Positions 1 through 8,098 of a stretch of 60,318 bases of DNA are shown in pieces. Positions within the stretch are counted from its first letter, which is position 1. The number at the start of each line of letters is the position of its first letter. The stretch comes from a virus. The stretch covers positions 1 through 60,318 of the IMG/VR virus record IMGVR_UViG_3300043783_000122; one strand, given 5' to 3'. A program made the position numbers and the translations under genes. Under the pieces are notes generated by a model. That model made no database searches, had not been told where the DNA came from, and worked only from the letters and a program-made list of their open reading frames with translations.

Positions 1-190
1 GCACCGCGGCCTCGGTCAGCACGTCGGAGAGCTTGCTGAACGAGTTATTGAGAATCTTGAAATTTTCTGAAATTCCATCCATCTGAACGCGCAGTACGCG
101 AGCGTCAGCCTTTATCATGATGACGAAAAGCGCGGCCAGGACGATCATGCCAGTGATCTGCGCCAGTTGCCAGAGGCTTGCGACTTCCAT
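1..190 (-). CDS. Small membrane-anchored protein, N-terminal part (cut by window edge)
   Basis: An ATG at 190 opens a frame that stays open to base 1, giving 63 residues. Residues about 5-28 are hydrophobic and should anchor it in the inner membrane. The rest is polar with a coiled-coil look. It is the last gene seen of the late operon. Its missing C-terminus is probably the open frame at 60246-60318 (see findings). Function unknown. A weak AAAGAG sits before the start. Confidence 0.7.
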   Translation of the reverse strand, partial: MEVASLWQLAQITGMIVLAALFVIMIKADARVLRVQMDGISENFKILNNSFSKLSDVLTEAAV

Positions 191-241
191 AGGGCTCTTT
201 CTCGTTGAGAGTTTCTAGCATTTCTCTTCCGCCCGATGGCG

Positions 242-538
242 TCAGTCGTTCTTCTTCTCGTCTTGCAGTTCCATTTTCACCGAGGCCCTGGAGGCCTGCT
301 CTTCGTGAAGCTCTTTTCTTCCGGCCAGATTGCCCTCGGCCAGCTTCGCGGCCTCCAGCGCGGCCCGCATTCCGTTCGTCTCATGCTTCACCTGGGCCAT
401 GTCGGCGGCGACCTTGGTCAGCTTGTGCTCAGCGCGCCAGGACTTCCAGAGGCTCGCCCCAGCGATGAGCGCGATGAGCCAGGCTGGAAGGTCCCCCACA
501 TCGATCAGAATGGGCGTGGTTGGCAGGGGCAGAATCAC
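242..538 (-). CDS. Small membrane protein with coiled coil
   Basis: This gene encodes 98 residues. A hydrophobic stretch at about 12-29 (PAWLIALIAGASLW) is followed by a charged, alanine-rich helix (about 35-95) that reads as a coiled coil. Its start overlaps the stop of the upstream gene by 4 bases (ATGA), so the two are probably translated together. Position after the tail fibre and shape would fit a spanin-like or holin-accessory role, but no family was recognised. Confidence 0.75.
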   Translation of the reverse strand: MILPLPTTPILIDVGDLPAWLIALIAGASLWKSWRAEHKLTKVAADMAQVKHETNGMRAALEAAKLAEGNLAGRKELHEEQASRASVKMELQDEKKND

Positions 539-828
539 TTTTCAGGTTCCTGTGGCCCAGGCGGTAGGGCATTAGTGTCCTTGGACTTGTCGGCGAGCTG
601 CTTTTGTAAGCCAGCAATCGTCTTTTGCGCCTGGGCAAACTGTGCCTCGGCGCTGGCCGCCTCGTCGAGCGCTCGGTTGCGCTGGGCTTGCAAGGCATTG
701 AGCACATGTTCCAGGAACGCCGGATTGGACCCCTGCGGGCCGGCCTGCTGCGCCAAGGATGGTAATATACAGCATAAAAGCCAAAATGATATTGTAAGTA
801 ATGTGCCAGCTATATTTAAGAATTGCAT
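535..828 (-). CDS. Exported or anchored coiled-coil protein
   Basis: I place the start at 828 (97 residues) because AGGTGG lies just upstream and the protein then begins with a hydrophobic leader (about 5-25) ending LPSLAQQ, like a Sec signal peptide. The remainder is Ala/Gln-rich coiled coil with a proline-rich tail. A longer upstream start at 888 lies deep inside the tail-fibre gene and is less likely. Function unknown; an inner-membrane spanin-like role is possible. Confidence 0.7.
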   Translation of the reverse strand: MQFLNIAGTLLTISFWLLCCILPSLAQQAGPQGSNPAFLEHVLNALQAQRNRALDEAASAEAQFAQAQKTIAGLQKQLADKSKDTNALPPGPQEPEK

Positions 829-2483
829 GTGCCACCTGTGAGAATCCCCAGAGTGAAGATCAGTGTTTTGGCCTGATTGACCGTGCAAGTCTGCGTGAGG
901 CCGGGATTGCCATTTATTCTGAACCCTGTGGTGGCCTCGATTGTTGTTGTGGCCTTGATCGAGGTATTAGTTAAAAGTGCGCCTGTGCCCGCATCAGTTG
1001 TCGTTCCTATCGACAGCCCACCGCTCGTATTGAACCGAGCGTTCTCTGAGTTATTGATAAAAAACTGTAGCGGGGTATTTCCAGATGTGCCAATAATAAG
1101 TGGCGCCGTACCGTTTGCGGTCAGAAAGCCTTTTCCCTGGTACACGCCAGTGAGATTTACGCCACCGAGACCTACAGTGACGTTGTTTGTGCCATTGCTG
1201 TACAACGCCTCGATGATCGTGGCGTTGCCGCCATTATTGTTTGCCAGCCCAGATTGCGTCGTGGCGTTCTGGTTATTAAGATTGGAAATAAAGAATGGAT
1301 TACCAAAATTGATCGGCGTGTCTCCCGTTAGCGTGAAGTTTGCGCAGTTGCAGAAATTGGCAATCGTGAGCGCCTGTTGAACGGTGATGGCATTGCCAGT
1401 CAAGGCAATAGCTGGCGCCAAATTGACCGGAGACCCAAACGAAAGACCGTTGAAGTATGCACCTGCGGCTGTCCCCACATTGTCAATTGCGATGGCGGCA
1501 TCAAAGCCGCTTGCCTCGGCGCCAGTGTCATTTGTCACCTCAATACCGTAACGATTAGTTGCGGTGCCGCTACCATAAAATCCAGTCTCACTTTGCAAGC
1601 CAACTAAGTCTGGGGTCGAGCCTCCAGTGTCTACGGCCGCGACAGCATCAATACCCAACAAAAATCCGTTAATACTCTTATTGGTATAGGCATTCCCGAT
1701 GACAGCAACCTTATCTCCCGCTGGGGTTCCACTGTTGACAACCATATGGAAAGCGCCAGCTACTGCAACCGTTGTTCCGCTGCTGTCATCTGATTCCACG
1801 TAAAGAGCGCGGCTTTCCGCGTTCAACATCCCATTGGTGAGAGTACTTGGCGCCGTCACTGAACTTGGGTTGGCAACGACGATATTGTTGTAGATCAATG
1901 GCCCGGTCGTCGGCGCAGACGGGCCGGTTTGGGTGACCGTAAATCCTTGATTGGTCGTGCCGGTAGTCGGATTGATCGTCAGCGGGCCTCCAGAGAGCGT
2001 GGCGAGCGATCCTGTTCCACCTGCTGTTGAACAGACCCAGAGATTAGCAGTTGCATTATAAAGAGGGAAGGCACCAGAGGTGGTGCAGAGCGCAGTTAGA
2101 ATACTCGTACCAGGGGCCGAAAGGTAGCCGGACCAGATAAGGTTGTTGAATTGGTCATACACGCTCTCGGCATAATTGCCCGAGCCGAAGATGAAGGCGG
2201 AACCAGCACTGTCTAGGACGACCGGATTGGCATTGGGAGTGTTCTGGAATGCATCCTGCCAAGTCGTCTTGGGGGTGAAGCTGCCAGGAACGCAGATGTT
2301 GTTCGTATTGGGCACGCAGAAATAGACGAAGCCCCCGACGAGCGGGGTGCCAGTGGCATCGAGGAACTGGGTCTTGGCGTTGGGCAAGATGCTGGCGGTC
2401 TGTGCGCTCAGGGGCGTAGCGAGTAGCAATGTGGCGAGGAGCGCCCAGAGCCCACGCGTTGTTCGTGCAACCTTGCCCATCAT
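816..2483 (-). CDS. Tail fibre protein with signal-peptide-like leader
   Basis: The chosen ATG at 2483 overlaps the upstream stop (ATGA) and gives 555 residues. It opens with a basic/hydrophobic leader ending TPLSAQ. Next is a module typical of phage fibre N-termini (about residues 30-110: FLDATGTPLVGGFVYF, then TTWQDAF, NPVVLDSAG and YDQFNNLIWSGYL). The rest is Thr/Gly/Asn-rich repetitive beta structure. Base composition is clearly richer in A+T than the neighbouring injection genes, as expected for a swapped receptor-binding module. Probable host-recognition fibre. Confidence 0.85.
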   Translation of the reverse strand: MMGKVARTTRGLWALLATLLLATPLSAQTASILPNAKTQFLDATGTPLVGGFVYFCVPNTNNICVPGSFTPKTTWQDAFQNTPNANPVVLDSAGSAFIFGSGNYAESVYDQFNNLIWSGYLSAPGTSILTALCTTSGAFPLYNATANLWVCSTAGGTGSLATLSGGPLTINPTTGTTNQGFTVTQTGPSAPTTGPLIYNNIVVANPSSVTAPSTLTNGMLNAESRALYVESDDSSGTTVAVAGAFHMVVNSGTPAGDKVAVIGNAYTNKSINGFLLGIDAVAAVDTGGSTPDLVGLQSETGFYGSGTATNRYGIEVTNDTGAEASGFDAAIAIDNVGTAAGAYFNGLSFGSPVNLAPAIALTGNAITVQQALTIANFCNCANFTLTGDTPINFGNPFFISNLNNQNATTQSGLANNNGGNATIIEALYSNGTNNVTVGLGGVNLTGVYQGKGFLTANGTAPLIIGTSGNTPLQFFINNSENARFNTSGGLSIGTTTDAGTGALLTNTSIKATTTIEATTGFRINGNPGLTQTCTVNQAKTLIFTLGILTGGTCNS

Positions 2484-4522
2484 TGGCTCCCTGTCAGCGC
2501 GTTCGCCCCACTCGGATCGATATTGGCGGGATTCAGCGGGACGACGATGCGCGTCCCAGCGTCTGACCCTGGCAGCCCCGCGTTGGCATCGCCCGACCAG
2601 CCGTGCCATGCGCCCCAGCCGTTGCGCAGCGCATGGTCGAGGGCGAAGTCGATTTGCGCTCGCGTCGTCGCGGGATCGCTCGCGTGCAGGCCGGTCGCTT
2701 TGGTGAACGCATCGCCCAGGCCGGGCACGGCGTTGCCCTTGCTCGTCCCCGGCATTCCGCCATAGTGAAGCTGGAAGGGGCCGAAGGAGCTTCCCTCGTC
2801 TCCGGCATATGCGCCGCCGAGGCCCTCGGAGCGCGCCACCTTGACCGCCACGTCGGGGTCGATCCCACGAGCGCCCGCAGCTTGGCGAATGTACGCCTCG
2901 GTCTCGGCCGTCTTCGGCGAGAATTCTGGATTATAATTCCTCGCCGCGCTGGCGAAGGGGATGATCGGATTGGCCACGAAGCCAGGGCCGCCGCGCAGGA
3001 GCATGTTCGTTCCGGTCTCGGTGTTCAAGAGCGCGCCGCCGAGAGAGTATGGAAGCGTCAACGCGCCAAGGCCGCTGGCGAGAATTGGATGATTCTCGGC
3101 CAGACCGGAGAGGAAGTTCCCCCCGTGCTCGCCCGCGAGGATGCCAATGCCCATGCCAGTCCCCGGCGTAATATGTGGCCCGGCGCTGAGGTTGCGAGAG
3201 AACTGGCTAGCTCCCCCGGCGAGCGTTCCGATGTCCACGGGATTTCCCGCATTCGCAGCAGTCTCACTAGCCTCGCCCGTCCCGCCGTAGTTCTGTTTGA
3301 CCAGACTGAAGAGCTTGGCCGGATTGGCGATGCCGGTCTCGTTGTCCTTGAGCTTGTCCGCAATGATGGCGTTGCGGTATTGATTCCTTGCGAGACGAAT
3401 ATTCGCCGCCTCATCTCCAGCGTTGCGCTCAAGCGCGTCGTCGAGCGAGGTGCGGAACTGATTAGCGTATTGGCCGAGTAGCGGATCGCGCTGGGCATTC
3501 GATAGGGCGCTTCCGCGCTGGGTCAAGTTCTGATAGACCGTGCCGTCGAGATTGCCCTGCTGGATCGCTCGATATATCGGCCCAGCCACGGCGGCCATCT
3601 GGCGATATTTCTCCGGCTGGCCAGCTAGGCCCTCGTGCGCTTGCTGGGCCGTGGCGCGGAACTCGTCGGAGAGCGTGCTGTCGCCAATGTGATACGGGAT
3701 TCGCTGGGCGCTTTGATTGAGCCTATCCCCCGCCGCGTCGAGCGCCGCACTGGTCGTCTCGTTATTCATAAGCTCCGCGTTCGAGCCTGTGGCGGCCATA
3801 ATTCGCCGCGTCAGCGCCTGCAAATCCGGATGAGCCATTCCGAGCACCTTGGCCATGATCCTCGCCGCAGGCGGGCTTCCGGGAATGTTCGCAGTGCGCA
3901 GCGGGACGCCCTGGGCCATATAGCGTCGGGCGAGCTCGGCTATCTCTGGCGAGATGGACGAACGCAGCGGAGCAGCCAGAACACTTATGGCACCACCAAT
4001 GGCGCCTCCGGTGAGCATGTTTCGTTCGAGGTTCTCCCGCATTTCGGGATCATAGAGTGCCGGTGTGGCGCTCTGCCATGTGCCACTGACGATGCCGCTG
4101 AGCGCACGAAGAGGCCACGCCCCGCCGCCAGCGCCGGTCAGCGCGGCACCAAGTTCGGGCGAGAGAGCACGAGCGCCTCGGCCGAGTGCCGTCGCAGCTA
4201 GGACGGCAGGTAGCACCTTGCCAGCGACAGCGGCGTTCCAAGCTTCGCCGGGGTGAGCTTGGGTCCACTCCGCTTTCGCCCGCGCCACGGCCGTCGAGTC
4301 ATGTGAGCCCGTCGCTCGTCCACTCGTCGCAGCATCGACGAAGTGGCGGCCAACGTCCCAGTCAGGTAGGGCCTCACCGCTCGACGTGACGGGCAAATCC
4401 TCGCTAGGGAGCTGCGTCAGTGCGTGATCGATCAGTCGCTGTGAGAATTCGTCCACCGGCTGACGGCCGCCGGAGATGTACTTCTTCACGAGGCCCTGGG
4501 AGAAGGCATCAACGTCGGGCAT
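2480..4522 (-). CDS. Internal virion/ejection protein with lytic transglycosylase-like domain
   Basis: This protein has 680 residues. The first 500 are helical and Ala/Gly-rich, with a hydrophobic region near 105-190, as in large ejected proteins. From about residue 541 there is a lysozyme-like (SLT) segment: VARSEG with candidate catalytic Glu at 566, then SFGPFQLHYGG (about 579-589) and a C-terminal WGAWHGW. In P22-like virions the gene just before the tail fibre encodes gp16-like ejection proteins, so I infer that it opens the peptidoglycan during DNA entry. Confidence 0.8.
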   Translation of the reverse strand: MPDVDAFSQGLVKKYISGGRQPVDEFSQRLIDHALTQLPSEDLPVTSSGEALPDWDVGRHFVDAATSGRATGSHDSTAVARAKAEWTQAHPGEAWNAAVAGKVLPAVLAATALGRGARALSPELGAALTGAGGGAWPLRALSGIVSGTWQSATPALYDPEMRENLERNMLTGGAIGGAISVLAAPLRSSISPEIAELARRYMAQGVPLRTANIPGSPPAARIMAKVLGMAHPDLQALTRRIMAATGSNAELMNNETTSAALDAAGDRLNQSAQRIPYHIGDSTLSDEFRATAQQAHEGLAGQPEKYRQMAAVAGPIYRAIQQGNLDGTVYQNLTQRGSALSNAQRDPLLGQYANQFRTSLDDALERNAGDEAANIRLARNQYRNAIIADKLKDNETGIANPAKLFSLVKQNYGGTGEASETAANAGNPVDIGTLAGGASQFSRNLSAGPHITPGTGMGIGILAGEHGGNFLSGLAENHPILASGLGALTLPYSLGGALLNTETGTNMLLRGGPGFVANPIIPFASAARNYNPEFSPKTAETEAYIRQAAGARGIDPDVAVKVARSEGLGGAYAGDEGSSFGPFQLHYGGMPGTSKGNAVPGLGDAFTKATGLHASDPATTRAQIDFALDHALRNGWGAWHGWSGDANAGLPGSDAGTRIVVPLNPANIDPSGANALTGSQ

Positions 4523-5868
4523 TACTCTTTCCCCTCACGTTGTTCGAGATACTGGTTGAACGTCTTGGCCCAATCGTTCTGGACGTTCGACATGTCGTAG
4601 AAGCCGTGGTTCGCTTGGTCCTGGCGGCCCCGGAAGTGGTCGCTCTCCATGTTCGTCACGTGGGCCAGTTCCTTCATCGAGGTCAGAATCTTCGAGGTCG
4701 CACCGGGGTCGAGATCGATATTGGGTGCCCCCTCGGTCAGGGTCTTTCCCCATTCGGTCTGGGTCATTCTCCCGCCGCCAGCATGGATGAGCTGGGCCGC
4801 TATCTGCGACCCTATGCCGAACATCTGTTTCCGCGCTGCTTGGGCGGACGAGAAGTCGCCAGATGCAATGGCGTCCAGCGTAGCCTTAGGCATTCCGGCA
4901 GCTTGGGCGAGGCCAGCGAGCTCGACACGCATACTCTCTCCCCCGCCCTGGGTGAAATTCTTGAGATACCGCTGGGACTGTTGCATGGTCAAGAGGAGCT
5001 GGTTCGCACTATTCGTCCGCTCATTCACATCCTTGCCATAGTCGGCCGCAGCGTCGAGGGCCTTCTGGCGGAATGATCCTATGCCGGTCTGAGTAAGCTG
5101 TGGCTGTTGCGGTGCAGGCGCAACGCTGGGCGCTCCCCCGCCTGCGCTCTGGAACGGCCCAGCGCCCGGAGCGGTCGAGGTGGCGTTCGGCAGAGCGCCG
5201 GTGGGCGAGCCGACTCCCCCGCTGGGCACCGCGCTGCCCTGCATCTTGTTCACGAAGCCAGGGACGGGGTTACCATTGCCATCATGGAAGGCATCTGGCC
5301 GGTAGTCGATGTTTCCAGCGAGCTCGCCCCCTCGCAGCGAAGATTGCGCCAGTTGCTTCAGGTGGGAGTTTAGCTCCGGCCCCTTGAGACCAGAGATGCC
5401 AGCCATGTACGCCACGGCATCTGGGGCCTCGATGCCATGCGCGGCCATCAGTTCGGTCAGCTTCGACATCACGTCCTTTGGCGTGACGGTATCGCCCTTC
5501 TCTTGGGAGAGGCCATAGGCGGCCGAGCCGATTGCGCTCTGCTTCTTCGCGAAGTTGTCCAGGTTCGTCTTCATCGTCTCGGCCTGGATCAATTGCTTTT
5601 GGGCGAACTGGTTCAGAATATCCGGTGCCATGAAGGCCGTGTCGGGGTTCGTCGAGACGAGCAAGCCAGCCTTGTTATAGTCCATCTGCCCATCCGGGCC
5701 GACGGCCTGCTGCATGAGTGGGCCGAGCGCCTGCCTCGCGCGAAAGGTCTGCTGGAAGAGGGCGTTCTGGTTGAGCTGATTCTGCGCCCCGGCGAACTGG
5801 CCAACCATGCCGAGCAGATTCGGCGTATTCGTTCCCAGCGAGGCATATGGACTGACATCAACGGGCAT
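4522..5868 (-). CDS. Probable internal virion (ejection) protein
   Basis: This is a 448-residue soluble protein rich in Gln, Ala and Gly, with helical N- and C-terminal thirds and a disordered Pro/Gly/Ser-rich middle (about 205-265). It starts by one-base overlap (TAATG) with the gene downstream in the map. No family was recognised from sequence. Its place between the gp7-like protein and the muralytic protein matches P22 gp20, so an ejection role is inferred from position. Confidence 0.75.
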   Translation of the reverse strand: MPVDVSPYASLGTNTPNLLGMVGQFAGAQNQLNQNALFQQTFRARQALGPLMQQAVGPDGQMDYNKAGLLVSTNPDTAFMAPDILNQFAQKQLIQAETMKTNLDNFAKKQSAIGSAAYGLSQEKGDTVTPKDVMSKLTELMAAHGIEAPDAVAYMAGISGLKGPELNSHLKQLAQSSLRGGELAGNIDYRPDAFHDGNGNPVPGFVNKMQGSAVPSGGVGSPTGALPNATSTAPGAGPFQSAGGGAPSVAPAPQQPQLTQTGIGSFRQKALDAAADYGKDVNERTNSANQLLLTMQQSQRYLKNFTQGGGESMRVELAGLAQAAGMPKATLDAIASGDFSSAQAARKQMFGIGSQIAAQLIHAGGGRMTQTEWGKTLTEGAPNIDLDPGATSKILTSMKELAHVTNMESDHFRGRQDQANHGFYDMSNVQNDWAKTFNQYLEQREGKE

Positions 5869-6209
5869 TAGACGAGTCCAATGTTGTTGGAGAGCGGGCT
5901 CGGCGCGGAGGATATGGTGCTCTGGGGCATGGAGGAGAAGAGCTGCGTTAGCATATTCGTGGCCCCGCCAGTAACGCCGCTCGGGGCCTGTGTGTTACCT
6001 GCGACTGGCTGCATCCCACCGACGACGCTGGGGGAGCCGGTGAGCGCATTCCCCTGGGTGTTCTGCCCGCCCAGGAGCGCGTTGCCGCCAACACCTGCGC
6101 TCGCCGTGCCCGTTCCGAAGAGCGAGGCTAGCCCGCCCGCGCCACCCTGGCCGCTGCCGAAGAGCTGGAGCAGATAGGGCATCAGCATTTGCAAGAGCTG
6201 GGGGTTCAC
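5868..6209 (-). CDS. Small Gly/Ala/Ser-rich virion-cluster protein
   Basis: This protein has 113 residues. A short leucine-rich helix at 4-18 is followed by low-complexity Gly/Ala/Ser/Thr sequence. It sits between the gp7-like transfer protein and the ejection protein and overlaps the latter at its stop. Probably a minor internal virion component; no domain was recognised. Confidence 0.7.
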   Translation of the reverse strand: MNPQLLQMLMPYLLQLFGSGQGGAGGLASLFGTGTASAGVGGNALLGGQNTQGNALTGSPSVVGGMQPVAGNTQAPSGVTGGATNMLTQLFSSMPQSTISSAPSPLSNNIGLV

Positions 6210-6215
6210 AGCGGG

Positions 6216-6974
6216 CTAGCCTGTGGTGAACGGATTGTTCGTGTACGGCACTGCTGTTCCGCCCCACATTGGCCCGCTGGCCACAGCGCTCGGATTAGTG
6301 GCTCCGCCCCTACTCGCCAAGAGCTGCTGGATGAGCTGATACTGCATGGCCGTGCTGATACCACCCGTGAGCGCGTTCGCGCCGCCCGTCGCCGCACCAG
6401 CGATAGCGTTGCCGCCGCCAGTCAGAGCGTTCGAGATACCCTGGCCGGTCGAGATGGCACCTCCAGCGAGGGCACCAGCGGCGTTCGCCCCGGTCTGCAC
6501 GGGCTGGAAGAGCAGATTGGCGATCTGCTGGTTCTGGGTGAGGTAATTCGTAAGTTGCTGATTATACGTGCTCTGCGCCAGCCCGGTGGCGTAGCTCGCC
6601 GCGCCCTTCTCGGCGGCGCCGGAGCTTCCTAGGCCATTGGCGGCATACGAATTCTGGGTACTCTTCAGCCCCTGGTCCAGCGTGAACTGATACCCCGGCG
6701 TGCTTGCGAGCATACTCGCATCGAACGGCTTGGTGAGCGTCGGCAGCGCGGCATTATATGATGTAAGCGCGTTATCCCCCGCCGTGATATACGGATTGAG
6801 CTCATTCTGCGCGGTGTTGAACATCGCGAGCTGGGTCGCCTCGGCGCCCCCAGCGGCCTTGGTCTGCGCGCTAGCCCCGATGCCAGCAGAGAGCAGTCCC
6901 GCGCCTGCTGAGAGGCCGCCAAGGGCGAGGCTTCCGCCTGCGCCCAATGTTCCAGCTGCTGTTACGAATGGCAT
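6216..6974 (-). CDS. DNA transfer (P22 gp7-like) protein
   Basis: This protein has 252 residues. It opens with a Gly/Ala-rich hydrophobic stretch. A pattern I recognise from phage DNA transfer proteins follows: LNPYITAGDNAL, then PGYQFTLDQGLKS, then NSYAANGLGSSG, then YNQQLTNYLTQ. A Gly/Ala tail ends the protein. Members of this family are ejected with the DNA and help form the channel across the envelope. The place between gp10-like and ejection genes agrees. Confidence 0.85.
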   Translation of the reverse strand: MPFVTAAGTLGAGGSLALGGLSAGAGLLSAGIGASAQTKAAGGAEATQLAMFNTAQNELNPYITAGDNALTSYNAALPTLTKPFDASMLASTPGYQFTLDQGLKSTQNSYAANGLGSSGAAEKGAASYATGLAQSTYNQQLTNYLTQNQQIANLLFQPVQTGANAAGALAGGAISTGQGISNALTGGGNAIAGAATGGANALTGGISTAMQYQLIQQLLASRGGATNPSAVASGPMWGGTAVPYTNNPFTTG

Positions 6975-6976
6975 GA

Positions 6977-7792
6977 CTAGGCCGCCCTTTCTGTGTGCAG
7001 ATCGCGTGGGCTCGCTTCGAGCAGATAGAAGTCCCTCTTGGCGAAATCGACCTGAATGAGCGCGTCGCCGATGTTCAGCACGAGCGGGGATTGCACGATA
7101 ACGCTCGCGGGGGCGAACCCCGCCACCTTGGCCCAGCGATTGTAGAGTACGAGGCCCTTGGCCACCACGCCGTTCAGCACGAGCTCGCTCGTCGCGCCGA
7201 CCATACGATCATGCGCTGGCTCGTCGGCATGTGCGAGGTGCCCTCGCCCCTGCTCGGCGAATTGGAGCTCTAGCCGCTCGTGGAACCACTTCCCGCGCTC
7301 TTCGAGGCTAGCCCCGCCCGGTCCCCAGAGCCAGTCAGACCAGCGCAGCGCCCAGTACTGGCACGGCTTTCCGTCGAAGCCCTCGGAGAGGTCATATTCG
7401 TGCCGGCCGTGGATGAGGCGGACGAGACCAAGCGCGGCCTCGTTCTCCGCTGGCACCCTCGTGTAGAGCTCCATCGCCCCGCTGCATAAGAAGATCGTGC
7501 GAAGAGCGTCCTGCACAGCGCGCAGATACGGTCTCCCGCGAGCGGTGAGTCTGGCCATTGTGTGAACCTCATATACCCCGTCCTCTTGGAAGTGGAAGAG
7601 AATGGCGCCCTGAGTGACGTGCTCCTCGTCCTCCGCGACGAGGCCGATGTTTGCCAGATTCTTCAAGAATTCGTCGGCACTAGCCTCCTCACTCGACCCG
7701 AGCAATGCGAACGGGCGAATGGCCTCGTCGGAGAGCAGGTCGTTGATCTTGCTTGCTTCGGCCGAGAGCACCCTGCGAATAACTAGCTTCAT
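6977..7792 (-). CDS. GNAT acetyltransferase-like protein in the virion cluster
   Basis: This protein has 271 residues. Residues 1-150 resemble a GNAT fold: an N-terminal strand-helix, a central VTQGAILFHF strand, then a helix (TARGRPYLRAVQDALRTIF) and a strand followed by NEAALGLVRLIHG. I did not see a textbook acetyl-CoA loop (Q/RxxGxG/A), so enzymatic activity is doubtful. The C-terminal 100 residues are separate. Several podovirus virion clusters carry such a gene beside the transfer proteins. Domain call is tentative. Confidence 0.7.
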   Translation of the reverse strand: MKLVIRRVLSAEASKINDLLSDEAIRPFALLGSSEEASADEFLKNLANIGLVAEDEEHVTQGAILFHFQEDGVYEVHTMARLTARGRPYLRAVQDALRTIFLCSGAMELYTRVPAENEAALGLVRLIHGRHEYDLSEGFDGKPCQYWALRWSDWLWGPGGASLEERGKWFHERLELQFAEQGRGHLAHADEPAHDRMVGATSELVLNGVVAKGLVLYNRWAKVAGFAPASVIVQSPLVLNIGDALIQVDFAKRDFYLLEASPRDLHTERAA

Positions 7793-8097
7793 GACTGGCC
7801 TACGGCCTTGGAGAGCGCGCTCACTTGATCGATCAAATCCTGTATCTGGGCCTGATTGTACGTCGCCTCCGCGTTGCTTGTGTACGTCGCAGGGACACTC
7901 GACGAGCGCTTGACGAACGTGCCGAAGAGATAACGCCAGCTGGGCGTCACATATGCAAAGAGCGCCTGGAGCGAACCCGTAATGGGCTTCCCAAGCGAGT
8001 CGTAGAGTCCCTCGACCTCGCCCTCGACCGTGGCGATAGCCGCGCTATTGTTGGGCGTCTGGGCGGGGAGGCTTTGCGCGCTGAGAGGTGCTGCCAT
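7789..8097 (-). CDS. Hypothetical protein next to the gp10-like hub
   Basis: This gene encodes 102 residues, ATGA-coupled to the GNAT-like gene. The centre carries an aromatic segment (AYVTPSWRYLFG) and the end is a predicted amphipathic helix (about 80-100). In P22 the tail-needle gene follows gp10 at this place, but nothing here looks like the needle's long coiled coil, so I do not make that call. Confidence 0.75.
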   Translation of the reverse strand: MAAPLSAQSLPAQTPNNSAAIATVEGEVEGLYDSLGKPITGSLQALFAYVTPSWRYLFGTFVKRSSSVPATYTSNAEATYNQAQIQDLIDQVSALSKAVGQS

Positions 8098-8098
8098 G

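Noticed and set aside
7789-8097. Tail-needle (gp26-like) identity by position
   Set aside because: No long heptad coiled coil, which defines tail needles; position alone is not enough.
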